Assembly: GCA_947652605.1 (NCBI GenBank)
Contig: CANTFG010000283.1
Span: 1 to 64,000, forward strand
Length of the DNA stretch: 64,000 nucleotides
Reading direction: 5' to 3'
DNA from: Elmis aenea
Taxonomy: Eukaryota > Arthropoda > Insecta > Coleoptera > Elmidae
Positions 48,229 to 60,183 of this stretch are shown piece after piece (positions within the stretch are counted from its first letter, which is position 1; each line of letters opens with the position of its first letter). Below the pieces are notes generated by a model. The model did not search any database, was not told the DNA's origin, and worked only from the letters and a program-made list of their open reading frames with translations. A program made the translations under genes and the position numbers.

Positions 48229-50460
48229 AACAAACGGCATTATACCAAGAAAATTAAACTTTATAACATGCTAAAATTTGAACAAAATGTAACAAGCCGT
48301 TTTCGAAAAAAAATTTCAAAATTTTTAATTTTTTGAATAACTTTGTAAATTAAATTTCAAACTAGTTGAAACAAACGGCATTATACTAAGAAAATAAAAC
48401 TCTATAACATACTAAAATTTGAACAAAATCGTATGAGCCGTTTTCGAGAAAAAAATTCAAAATTTTCAAAACTTTTACTTTTTTGAATAACTTTGTAAAT
48501 TAAATTTCAAACTAGTTGAAACAAACGGCATTATACTAAGAAAATTAAACTTTATAACATGCTAAAATTTGAACAAAATGTAACGAGCCGTTTTCGAAAA
48601 AAAATTTCAAAATTTTTAATTTTTTGAATCACTTTGTAAATTAAATTTCAAACTAGTTGAAACAAACAGCATTATACTAAGAAAATAAAACTCTATAACA
48701 TACTAAAATTTGAACAAAATCGTATGAGCCGTTTTCGAGAAAAAAATTCAAAATTTTCAAAACTTTTACTTTTTTGAATAACTTTGTAAATTAAATTTCA
48801 AACTAGTTGAAACAAACGGCATTATACTAAGAAAATTAAACTCTATAACATGCTAAAATTTGAACAAAATGTAACGAGCCGTTTTCGAAAAAAAATTTCA
48901 AAATTTTAAAAATTTTTAATTTTTTGAATAACTTTGTAAATTAAATTTCAAACTAGTTGAAACAAACGGCATTATACTAAGAAAATAAAACTCTATAACA
49001 TACTAAAATTTGAACAAAATCGTATGAGCCGTTTTCGAGAAAAAAATTCAAAATTTTCAAAATTTTTACTTTTTTGAATAACTTTGTAAATTAAATTTCA
49101 AACTAGTTGAAACAAACGGCATTATACTAAGAAAATAAAACTCTATAACATACTAAAATTTGAACAAAATCGTATGAGCCGTTTTCGAGAAAAAAATTCA
49201 AAATTTTCAAAATTTTTACTTTTTTGAATAACTTTGTAAATTAAATTTCAAACTAGTTAAAACAAACGGCATTATACCAAGAAAATTAAACTTTATAACA
49301 TGCTAAAATTTGAACAAAATGTAACGAGCCGTTTTCGAAAAAAAATTTCAAAATTTTAAAAATTTTTAATTTTTTGAATAACTTTGTAAATTAAATTTCA
49401 AACTAGTTGAAACAAACAGCATTATACTAAGAAAATAAAACTCTATAACATACTAAAATTTGAACAAAATCGTATGAGCCGTTTTCGAGAAAAAAATTCA
49501 AAATTTTCAAAACTTTTACTTTTTTGAATAACTTTGTAAATTAAATTTCAAACTAGTTGAAACAAACGGCATTATACTAAGAAAATTAAACTCTATAACA
49601 TGCTAAAATTTGAACAAAATGTAACGAGCCGTTTTCGAAAAAAAATTTCAAAATTTTAAAAATTTTTAATTTTTTGAATAACTTTGTAAATTAAATTTCA
49701 AACTAGTTGAAACAAACGGCATTATACTAAGAAAATAAAACTCTATAACATACTAAAATTTGAACAAAATCGTATGAGCCGTTTTCGAGAAAAAAATTCA
49801 AAATTTTCAAAATTTTTACTTTTTTGAATAACTTTGTAAATTAAATTTCAAACTAGTTGAAACAAACGGCATTATACTAAGAAAATAAAACTCTATAACA
49901 TACTAAAATTTGAACAAAATCGTATGAGCCGTTTTCGAGAAAAAAATTCAAAATTTTCAAAATTTTTACTTTTTTGAATAACTTTGTAAATTAAATTTCA
50001 AACTAGTTGAAACAAACGGCATTATACCAAGAAAATTAAACTTTATAACATGCTAAAATTTGAACAAAATGTAACAAGCCGTTTTCGAAAAAAAATTTCA
50101 AAATTTTAAAAATTTTTAATTTTTTGAATAACTTTGTAAATTAAATTTCAAACTAGTTGAAACAAACGGCATTATACTAAGAAAATAAAACTCTATAACA
50201 TACTAAAATTTGAACAAAATCGTATGAGCCGTTTTCGAGAAAAAAATTCAAAATTTTCAAAATTTTTACTTTTTTGAATAACTTTGTAAATTAAATTTCA
50301 AACTAGTTGAAACAAACGGCATTATACTAAGAAAATAAAACTCTATAACATACTAAAATTTGAACAAAATCGTATGAGCCGTTTTCGAGAAAAAAATTCA
50401 AAATTTTCAAAATTTTTACTTTTTTGAATAACTTTGTAAATTAAATTTCAAACTAGTTGA
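48229..50460. repeat. 2832-bp HOR, copy 2 (first 2232 bp)
   Basis: It repeats 45397-47628 at an offset of 2832 bp with all marks: two short C monomers, GAATCAC (48626), AAACAGC, AGTTAA (49253), and C with CAAGCC at 50011. The copies diverge at 50461, where this one has C and copy 1 has A. Confidence 0.93.
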
Positions 50461-51060
50461 AACAAACGGCATTATACCAAGAAAATTAAACTTTATAACA
50501 TGCTAAAATTTGAACAAAATGTAACGAGCCGTTTTCGAAAAAAAATTTCAAAATTTTAAAAATTTTTAATTTTTTGAATAACTTTGTAAATTAAATTTCA
50601 AACTAGTTGAAACAAACGGCATTATACTAAGAAAATAAAACTCTGTAACATACTAAAATTTGAACAAAATCGTATGAGCCGTTTTCGAGAAAAAAATTCA
50701 AAATTTTCAAAATTTTTACTTTTTTGAATAACTTTGTAAATTAAATTTCAAACTAGTTGAAACAAACGGCATTATACTAAGAAAATAAAACTCTATAACA
50801 TACTAAAATTTGAACAAAATCGTATGAGCCGTTTTCGAGAAAAAAATTCAAAATTTTCAAAACTTTTACTTTTTTGAATAACTTTGTAAATTAAATTTCA
50901 AACTAGTTGAAACAAACGGCATTATACTAAGAAAATAAAACTCTATAACATACTAAAATTTGAACAAAATCGTATGAGCCGTTTTCGAGAAAAAAATTCA
51001 AAATTTTCAAAATTTTTACTTTTTTGAATAACTTTGTAAATTAAATTTCAAACTAGTTAA
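49261..51060. repeat. 1800-bp 12-mer, copy 1
   Basis: The order is C-A-B-A-A-C-A-A-C-A-A-A. Marks are AAACAGC in the second monomer, CTCTGTAACA at 50641, CAAAACTTTT in the A at 50761, and AGTTAA at the end. It overlaps the 2832-bp copy 2; its first eight monomers also occur at 46429-47628. Confidence 0.93.
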
Positions 51061-52860
51061 AACAAACGGCATTATACCAAGAAAATTAAACTTTATAACA
51101 TGCTAAAATTTGAACAAAATGTAACGAGCCGTTTTCGAAAAAAAATTTCAAAATTTTAAAAATTTTTAATTTTTTGAATAACTTTGTAAATTAAATTTCA
51201 AACTAGTTGAAACAAACAGCATTATACTAAGAAAATAAAACTCTATAACATACTAAAATTTGAACAAAATCGTATGAGCCGTTTTCGAGAAAAAAATTCA
51301 AAATTTTCAAAACTTTTACTTTTTTGAATAACTTTGTAAATTAAATTTCAAACTAGTTGAAACAAACGGCATTATACTAAGAAAATTAAACTCTATAACA
51401 TGCTAAAATTTGAACAAAATGTAACGAGCCGTTTTCGAAAAAAAATTTCAAAATTTTAAAAATTTTTAATTTTTTGAATAACTTTGTAAATTAAATTTCA
51501 AACTAGTTGAAACAAACGGCATTATACTAAGAAAATAAAACTCTATAACATACTAAAATTTGAACAAAATCGTATGAGCCGTTTTCGAGAAAAAAATTCA
51601 AAATTTTCAAAATTTTTACTTTTTTGAATAACTTTGTAAATTAAATTTCAAACTAGTTGAAACAAACGGCATTATACTAAGAAAATAAAACTCTATAACA
51701 TACTAAAATTTGAACAAAATCGTATGAGCCGTTTTCGAGAAAAAAATTCAAAATTTTCAAAATTTTTACTTTTTTGAATAACTTTGTAAATTAAATTTCA
51801 AACTAGTTGAAACAAACGGCATTATACCAAGAAAATTAAACTTTATAACATGCTAAAATTTGAACAAAATGTAACAAGCCGTTTTCGAAAAAAAATTTCA
51901 AAATTTTAAAAATTTTTAATTTTTTGAATAACTTTGTAAATTAAATTTCAAACTAGTTGAAACAAACGGCATTATACTAAGAAAATAAAACTCTATAACA
52001 TACTAAAATTTGAACAAAATCGTATGAGCCGTTTTCGAGAAAAAAATTCAAAATTTTCAAAATTTTTACTTTTTTGAATAACTTTGTAAATTAAATTTCA
52101 AACTAGTTGAAACAAACGGCATTATACTAAGAAAATAAAACTCTATAACATACTAAAATTTGAACAAAATCGTATGAGCCGTTTTCGAGAAAAAAATTCA
52201 AAATTTTCAAAATTTTTACTTTTTTGAATAACTTTGTAAATTAAATTTCAAACTAGTTGAAACAAACGGCATTATACCAAGAAAATTAAACTTTATAACA
52301 TGCTAAAATTTGAACAAAATGTAACGAGCCGTTTTCGAAAAAAAATTTCAAAATTTTAAAAATTTTTAATTTTTTGAATAACTTTGTAAATTAAATTTCA
52401 AACTAGTTGAAACAAACGGCATTATACTAAGAAAATAAAACTCTGTAACATACTAAAATTTGAACAAAATCGTATGAGCCGTTTTCGAGAAAAAAATTCA
52501 AAATTTTCAAAATTTTTACTTTTTTGAATAACTTTGTAAATTAAATTTCAAACTAGTTGAAACAAACGGCATTATACTAAGAAAATAAAACTCTATAACA
52601 TACTAAAATTTGAACAAAATCGTATGAGCCGTTTTCGAGAAAAAAATTCAAAATTTTCAAAATTTTTACTTTTTTGAATAACTTTGTAAATTAAATTTCA
52701 AACTAGTTGAAACAAACGGCATTATACTAAGAAAATAAAACTCTATAACATACTAAAATTTGAACAAAATCGTATGAGCCGTTTTCGAGAAAAAAATTCA
52801 AAATTTTCAAAATTTTTACTTTTTTGAATAACTTTGTAAATTAAATTTCAAACTAGTTGA
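51061..52860. repeat. 1800-bp 12-mer, copy 2
   Basis: It has the same order as copy 1, with CTCTGTAACA at 52441 exactly 1800 bp later. It lacks the CAAAACTTTT mark in the A at 52561 and the AGTTAA ending, so the right part of the unit has been changed or replaced. Confidence 0.93.
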
Positions 52861-53460
52861 AACAAACGGCATTATACTAAGAAAATAAAACTCTATAACA
52901 TACTAAAATTTGAACAAAATCGTATGAGCCGTTTTCGAGAAAAAAATTCAAAATTTTCAAAACTTTTACTTTTTTGAATAACTTTGTAAATTAAATTTCA
53001 AACTAGTTGAAACAAACGGCATTATACTAAGAAAATTAAACTCTATAACATGCTAAAATTTGAACAAAATGTAACGAGCCGTTTTCGAAAAAAAATTTCA
53101 AAATTTTAAAAATTTTTAATTTTTTGAATAACTTTGTAAATTAAATTTCAAACTAGTTGAAACAAACGGCATTATACTAAGAAAATAAAACTCTATAACA
53201 TACTAAAATTTGAACAAAATCGTATGAGCCGTTTTCGAGAAAAAAATTCAAAATTTTCAAAATTTTTACTTTTTTGAATAACTTTGTAAATTAAATTTCA
53301 AACTAGTTGAAACAAACGGCATTATACTAAGAAAATAAAACTCTATAACATACTAAAATTTGAACAAAATCGTATGAGCCGTTTTCGAGAAAAAAATTCA
53401 AAATTTTCAAAATTTTTACTTTTTTGAATAACTTTGTAAATTAAATTTCAAACTAGTTGA
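52861..53460. repeat. Connecting block A-B-A-A
   Basis: An A with CAAAACTTTT (52861) is followed by B (53011) and two standard A. It joins the 1800-bp unit to the 1350-bp unit. Confidence 0.9.
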
Positions 53461-54810
53461 AACAAACGGCATTATACCAAGAAAATTAAACTTTATAACA
53501 TGCTAAAATTTGAACAAAATGTAACGAGCCGTTTTCGAAAAAAAATTTCAAAATTTTAAAAATTTTTAATTTTTTGAATAACTTTGTAAATTAAATTTCA
53601 AACTAGTTGAAACAAACGGCATTATACTAAGAAAATAAAACTCTATAACATACTAAAATTTGAACAAAATCGTATGAGCCGTTTTCGAGAAAAAAATTCA
53701 AAATTTTCAAAATTTTTACTTTTTTGAATAACTTTGTAAATTAAATTTCAAACTAGTTGAAACAAACGGCATTATACTAAGAAAATAAAACTCTATAACA
53801 TACTAAAATTTGAACAAAATCGTATGAGCCGTTTTCGAGAAAAAAATTCAAAATTTTCAAAATTTTTACTTTTTTGAATAACTTTGTAAATTAAATTTCA
53901 AACTAGTTGAAACAAACGGCATTATACTAAGAAAATAAAACTCTATAACATACTAAAATTTGAACAAAATCGTATGAGCCGTTTTCGAGAAAAAAATTCA
54001 AAATTTTCAAAATTTTTACTTTTTTGAATAACTTTGTAAATTAAATTTCAAACTAGTTGAAACAAACGGCATTATACTAAGAAAATAAAACTCTATAACA
54101 TACTAAAATTTGAACAAAATCGTATGAGCCGTTTTCGAGAAAAAAATTCAAAATTTTCAAAATTTTTACTTTTTTGAATAACTTTGTAAATTAAATTTCA
54201 AACTAGTTGAAACAAACGGCATTATACTAAGAAAATAAAACTCTATAACATACTAAAATTTGAACAAAATCGTATGAGCCGTTTTCGAGAAAAAAATTCA
54301 AAATTTTCAAAACTTTTACTTTTTTGAATAACTTTGTAAATTAAATTTCAAACTAGTTGAAACAAACGGCATTATACTAAGAAAATAAAACTCTATAACA
54401 TACTAAAATTTGAACAAAATCGTATGAGCCGTTTTCGAGAAAAAAATTCAAAATTTTCAAAATTTTTACTTTTTTGAATAACTTTGTAAATTAAATTTCA
54501 AACTAGTTGAAACAAACGGCATTATACTAAGAAAATAAAACTCTATAACATACTAAAATTTGAACAAAATCGTATGAGCCGTTTTCGAGAAAAAAATTCA
54601 AAATTTTCAAAATTTTTACTTTTTTGAATAACTTTGTAAATTAAATTTCAAACTAGTTGAAACAAACGGCATTATACTAAGAAAATAAAACTCTATAACA
54701 TACTAAAATTTGAACAAAATCGTATGAGCCGTTTTCGAGAAAAAAATTCAAAATTTTCAAAATTTTTACTTTTTTGAATAACTTTGTAAATTAAATTTCA
54801 AACTAGTTGA
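53461..54810. repeat. 1350-bp nonamer C-A4-A(ac)-A3, copy 1
   Basis: One C is followed by eight A monomers, the fifth of which carries CAAAACTTTT (54211). The same arrangement recurs at 57784-59133. The next monomer is B (54811). Confidence 0.92.
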
Positions 54811-55692
54811 AACAAACGGCATTATACTAAGAAAATTAAACTCTATAACATGCTAAAATTTGAACAAAATGTAACGAGCCGTTTTCGAAAAAAAATTTCA
54901 AAATTTTAAAAATTTTTAATTTTTTGAATAACTTTGTAAATTAAATTTCAAACTAGTTGAAACAAACGGCATTATACTAAGAAAATAAAACTCTATAACA
55001 TACTAAAATTTGAACAAAATCGTATGAGCCGTTTTCGAGAAAAAAATTCAAAATTTTCAAAATTTTTACTTTTTTGAATAACTTTGTAAATTAAATTTCA
55101 AACTAGTTGAAACAAACGGCATTATACTAAGAAAATAAAACTCTATAACATACTAAAATTTGAACAAAATCGTATAAGCCGTTTTCGAGAAAAAAATTCA
55201 AAATTTTCAAAATTTTTACTTTTTTGAATAACTTTGTAAATTAAATTTCAAACTAGTTGAAACAAACGGCATTATACCAAGAAAATTAAACTTTATAACA
55301 TGCTAAAATTTGAACAAAATGTAACAAGCCGTTTTCGAAAAAAAATTTCAAAATTTTTAATTTTTTGAATAACTTTGTAAATTAAATTTCAAACTAGTTG
55401 AAACAAACGGCATTATACTAAGAAAATAAAACTCTATAACATACTAAAATTTGAACAAAATCGTATGAGCCGTTTTCGAGAAAAAAATTCAAAATTTTCA
55501 AAACTTTTACTTTTTTGAATAACTTTGTAAATTAAATTTCAAACTAGTTGAAACAAACGGCATTATACTAAGAAAATTAAACTTTATAACATGCTAAAAT
55601 TTGAACAAAATGTAACGAGCCGTTTTCGAAAAAAAATTTCAAAATTTTTAATTTTTTGAATAACTTTGTAAATTAAATTTCAAACTAGTTGA
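54811..55692. repeat. Block B-A-A-C-A-C, copy of 47779-48660
   Basis: B, A, A with CGTATAAGCC (55171), short C with CAAGCC (55261), A with CAAAACTTTT, and short C-like monomer (55552). It matches 47779-48660 at an offset of 7032 bp. The GAATCAC of the older-looking pair is GAATAAC here. Confidence 0.92.
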
Positions 55693-57783
55693 AACAAACG
55701 GCATTATACCAAGAAAATTAAACTTTATAACATGCTAAAATTTGAACAAAATGTAACGAGCCGTTTTCGAAAAAAAATTTCAAAATTTTAAAAATTTTTA
55801 ATTTTTTGAATAACTTTGTAAATTAAATTTCAAACTAGTTGAAACAAACGGCATTATACTAAGAAAATAAAACTCTATAACATACTAAAATTTGAACAAA
55901 ATCGTATGAGCCGTTTTCGAGAAAAAAATTCAAAATTTTCAAAATTTTTACTTTTTTGAATAACTTTGTAAATTAAATTTCAAACTAGTTGAAACAAACG
56001 GCATTATACTAAGAAAATAAAACTCTATAACATACTAAAATTTGAACAAAATCGTATGAGCCGTTTTCGAGAAAAAAATTCAAAATTTTCAAAATTTTTA
56101 CTTTTTTGAATAACTTTGTAAATTAAATTTCAAACTAGTTGAAACAAACGGCATTATACTAAGAAAATAAAACTCTATAACATACTAAAATTTGAACAAA
56201 ATCGTATGAGCCGTTTTCGAGAAAAAAATTCAAAATTTTCAAAATTTTTACTTTTTTGAATAACTTTGTAAATTAAATTTCAAACTAGTTGAAACAAACG
56301 GCATTATACTAAGAAAATAAAACTCTATAACATACTAAAATTTGAACAAAATCGTATGAGCCGTTTTCGAGAAAAAAATTCAAAATTTTCAAAATTTTTA
56401 CTTTTTTGAATAACTTTGTAAATTAAATTTCAAACTAGTTGAAACAAACGGCATTATACTAAGAAAATAAAACTCTATAACATACTAAAATTTGAACAAA
56501 ATCGTATGAGCCGTTTTCGAGAAAAAAATTCAAAATTTTCAAAACTTTTACTTTTTTGAATAACTTTGTAAATTAAATTTCAAACTAGTTGAAACAAACG
56601 GCATTATACTAAGAAAATTAAACTCTATAACATGCTAAAATTTGAACAAAATGTAACGAGCCGTTTTCGAAATAAAAATTCAAAATTTTTAATTTTTTGA
56701 ATAACTTTGTAAATTAAATTTCAAACTAGTTGAAACAAACGGCATTATACTAAGAAAATAAAACTCTATAACATACTAAAATTTGAACAAAATCGTATGA
56801 GCCGTTTTCGAGAAAAAAATTCAAAATTTTCAAAATTTTTACTTTTTTGAATAACTTTGTAAATTAAATTTCAAACTAGTTGAAACAAACGGCATTATAC
56901 TAAGAAAATAAAACTCTATAACATACTAAAATTTGAACAAAATCGTATGAGCCGTTTTCGAGAAAAAAATTCAAAATTTTCAAAATTTTTACTTTTTTGA
57001 ATAACTTTGTAAATTAAATTTCAAACTAGTTGAAACAAACGGCATTATACTAAGAAAATAAAACTCTATAACATACTAAAATTTGAACAAAATCGTATGA
57101 GCCGTTTTCGAGAAAAAAATTCAAAATTTTCAAAATTTTTACTTTTTTGAATAACTTTGTAAATTAAATTTCAAACTAGTTGAAACAAACGGCATTATAC
57201 TAAGAAAATAAAACTCTATAACATACTAAAATTTGAACAAAATCGTATGAGCCGTTTTCGAGAAAAAAATTCAAAATTTTCAAAACTTTTACTTTTTTGA
57301 ATAACTTTGTAAATTAAATTTCAAACTAGTTGAAACAAACGGCATTATACTAAGAAAATTAAACTCTATAACATGCTAAAATTTGAACAAAATGTAACGA
57401 GCCGTTTTCGAAAAAAAATTTCAAAATTTTAAAAATTTTTAATTTTTTGAATAACTTTGTAAATTAAATTTCAAACTAGTTGAAACAAACGGCATTATAC
57501 TAAGAAAATAAAACTCTATAACATACTAAAATTTGAACAAAATCGTATGAGCCGTTTTCGAGAAAAAAATTCAAAATTTTCAAAATTTTTACTTTTTTGA
57601 ATAACTTTGTAAATTAAATTTCAAACTAGTTGAAACAAACGGCATTATACTAAGAAAATAAAACTCTATAACATACTAAAATTTGAACAAAATCGTATGA
57701 GCCGTTTTCGAGAAAAAAATTCAAAATTTTCAAAATTTTTACTTTTTTGAATAACTTTGTAAATTAAATTTCAAACTAGTTGA
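55693..57783. repeat. Mixed A block with C and short B
   Basis: C (55693), four A, A(ac), short B with a private AATAAAAATTC (56593-56733, 141 bp), three A, A(ac) at 57184, B, A, A. No exact long copy was recognised within the window. Confidence 0.9.
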
Positions 57784-59133
57784 AACAAACGGCATTATAC
57801 CAAGAAAATTAAACTTTATAACATGCTAAAATTTGAACAAAATGTAACGAGCCGTTTTCGAAAAAAAATTTCAAAATTTTAAAAATTTTTAATTTTTTGA
57901 ATAACTTTGTAAATTAAATTTCAAACTAGTTGAAACAAACGGCATTATACTAAGAAAATAAAACTCTATAACATACTAAAATTTGAACAAAATCGTATGA
58001 GCCGTTTTCGAGAAAAAAATTCAAAATTTTCAAAATTTTTACTTTTTTGAATAACTTTGTAAATTAAATTTCAAACTAGTTGAAACAAACGGCATTATAC
58101 TAAGAAAATAAAACTCTATAACATACTAAAATTTGAACAAAATCGTATGAGCCGTTTTCGAGAAAAAAATTCAAAATTTTCAAAATTTTTACTTTTTTGA
58201 ATAACTTTGTAAATTAAATTTCAAACTAGTTGAAACAAACGGCATTATACTAAGAAAATAAAACTCTATAACATACTAAAATTTGAACAAAATCGTATGA
58301 GCCGTTTTCGAGAAAAAAATTCAAAATTTTCAAAATTTTTACTTTTTTGAATAACTTTGTAAATTAAATTTCAAACTAGTTGAAACAAACGGCATTATAC
58401 TAAGAAAATAAAACTCTATAACATACTAAAATTTGAACAAAATCGTATGAGCCGTTTTCGAGAAAAAAATTCAAAATTTTCAAAATTTTTACTTTTTTGA
58501 ATAACTTTGTAAATTAAATTTCAAACTAGTTGAAACAAACGGCATTATACTAAGAAAATAAAACTCTATAACATACTAAAATTTGAACAAAATCGTATGA
58601 GCCGTTTTCGAGAAAAAAATTCAAAATTTTCAAAACTTTTACTTTTTTGAATAACTTTGTAAATTAAATTTCAAACTAGTTGAAACAAACGGCATTATAC
58701 TAAGAAAATAAAACTCTATAACATACTAAAATTTGAACAAAATCGTATGAGCCGTTTTCGAGAAAAAAATTCAAAATTTTCAAAATTTTTACTTTTTTGA
58801 ATAACTTTGTAAATTAAATTTCAAACTAGTTGAAACAAACGGCATTATACTAAGAAAATAAAACTCTATAACATACTAAAATTTGAACAAAATCGTATGA
58901 GCCGTTTTCGAGAAAAAAATTCAAAATTTTCAAAATTTTTACTTTTTTGAATAACTTTGTAAATTAAATTTCAAACTAGTTGAAACAAACGGCATTATAC
59001 TAAGAAAATAAAACTCTATAACATACTAAAATTTGAACAAAATCGTATGAGCCGTTTTCGAGAAAAAAATTCAAAATTTTCAAAATTTTTACTTTTTTGA
59101 ATAACTTTGTAAATTAAATTTCAAACTAGTTGA
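57784..59133. repeat. 1350-bp nonamer C-A4-A(ac)-A3, copy 2
   Basis: It has the same order as 53461-54810, with the CAAAACTTTT A at 58534. It is followed directly by another C-headed unit, so it behaves as a tandem HOR here. Confidence 0.93.
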
Positions 59134-60183
59134 AACAAACGGCATTATACCAAGAAAATTAAACTTTATAACATGCTAAAATTTGAACAAAATGTAACGA
59201 GCCGTTTTCGAAAAAAAATTTCAAAATTTTAAAAATTTTTAATTTTTTGAATAACTTTGTAAATTAAATTTCAAACTAGTTGAAACAAACGGCATTATAC
59301 TAAGAAAATAAAACTCTATAACATACTAAAATTTGAACAAAATCGTATGAGCCGTTTTCGAGAAAAAAATTCAAAATTTTCAAAATTTTTACTTTTTTGA
59401 ATAACTTTGTAAATTAAATTTCAAACTAGTTGAAACAAACGGCATTATACTAAGAAAATAAAACTCTATAACATACTAAAATTTGAACAAAATCGTATGA
59501 GCCGTTTTCGAGAAAAAAATTCAAAATTTTCAAAATTTTTACTTTTTTGAATAACTTTGTAAATTAAATTTCAAACTAGTTGAAACAAACGGCATTATAC
59601 TAAGAAAATAAAACTCTATAACATACTAAAATTTGAACAAAATCGTATGAGCCGTTTTCGAGAAAAAAATTCAAAATTTTCAAAATTTTTACTTTTTTGA
59701 ATAACTTTGTAAATTAAATTTCAAACTAGTTGAAACAAACGGCATTATACTAAGAAAATAAAACTCTATAACATACTAAAATTTGAACAAAATCGTATGA
59801 GCCGTTTTCGAGAAAAAAATTCAAAATTTTCAAAATTTTTACTTTTTTGAATAACTTTGTAAATTAAATTTCAAACTAGTTGAAACAAACGGCATTATAC
59901 TAAGAAAATAAAACTCTATAACATACTAAAATTTGAACAAAATCGTATGAGCCGTTTTCGAGAAAAAAATTCAAAATTTTCAAAACTTTTACTTTTTTGA
60001 ATAACTTTGTAAATTAAATTTCAAACTAGTTGAAACAAACGGCATTATACTAAGAAAATAAAACTCTATAACATACTAAAATTTGAACAAAATCGTATGA
60101 GCCGTTTTCGAGAAAAAAATTCAAAATTTTCAAAATTTTTACTTTTTTGAATAACTTTGTAAATTAAATTTCAAACTAGTTGA
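59134..60183. repeat. 1050-bp unit C-A4-A(ac)-A
   Basis: It has the same start as the 1350-bp unit but only one A after the CAAAACTTTT monomer (59884). It is the 1350-bp unit shortened by two A monomers. Confidence 0.92.
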
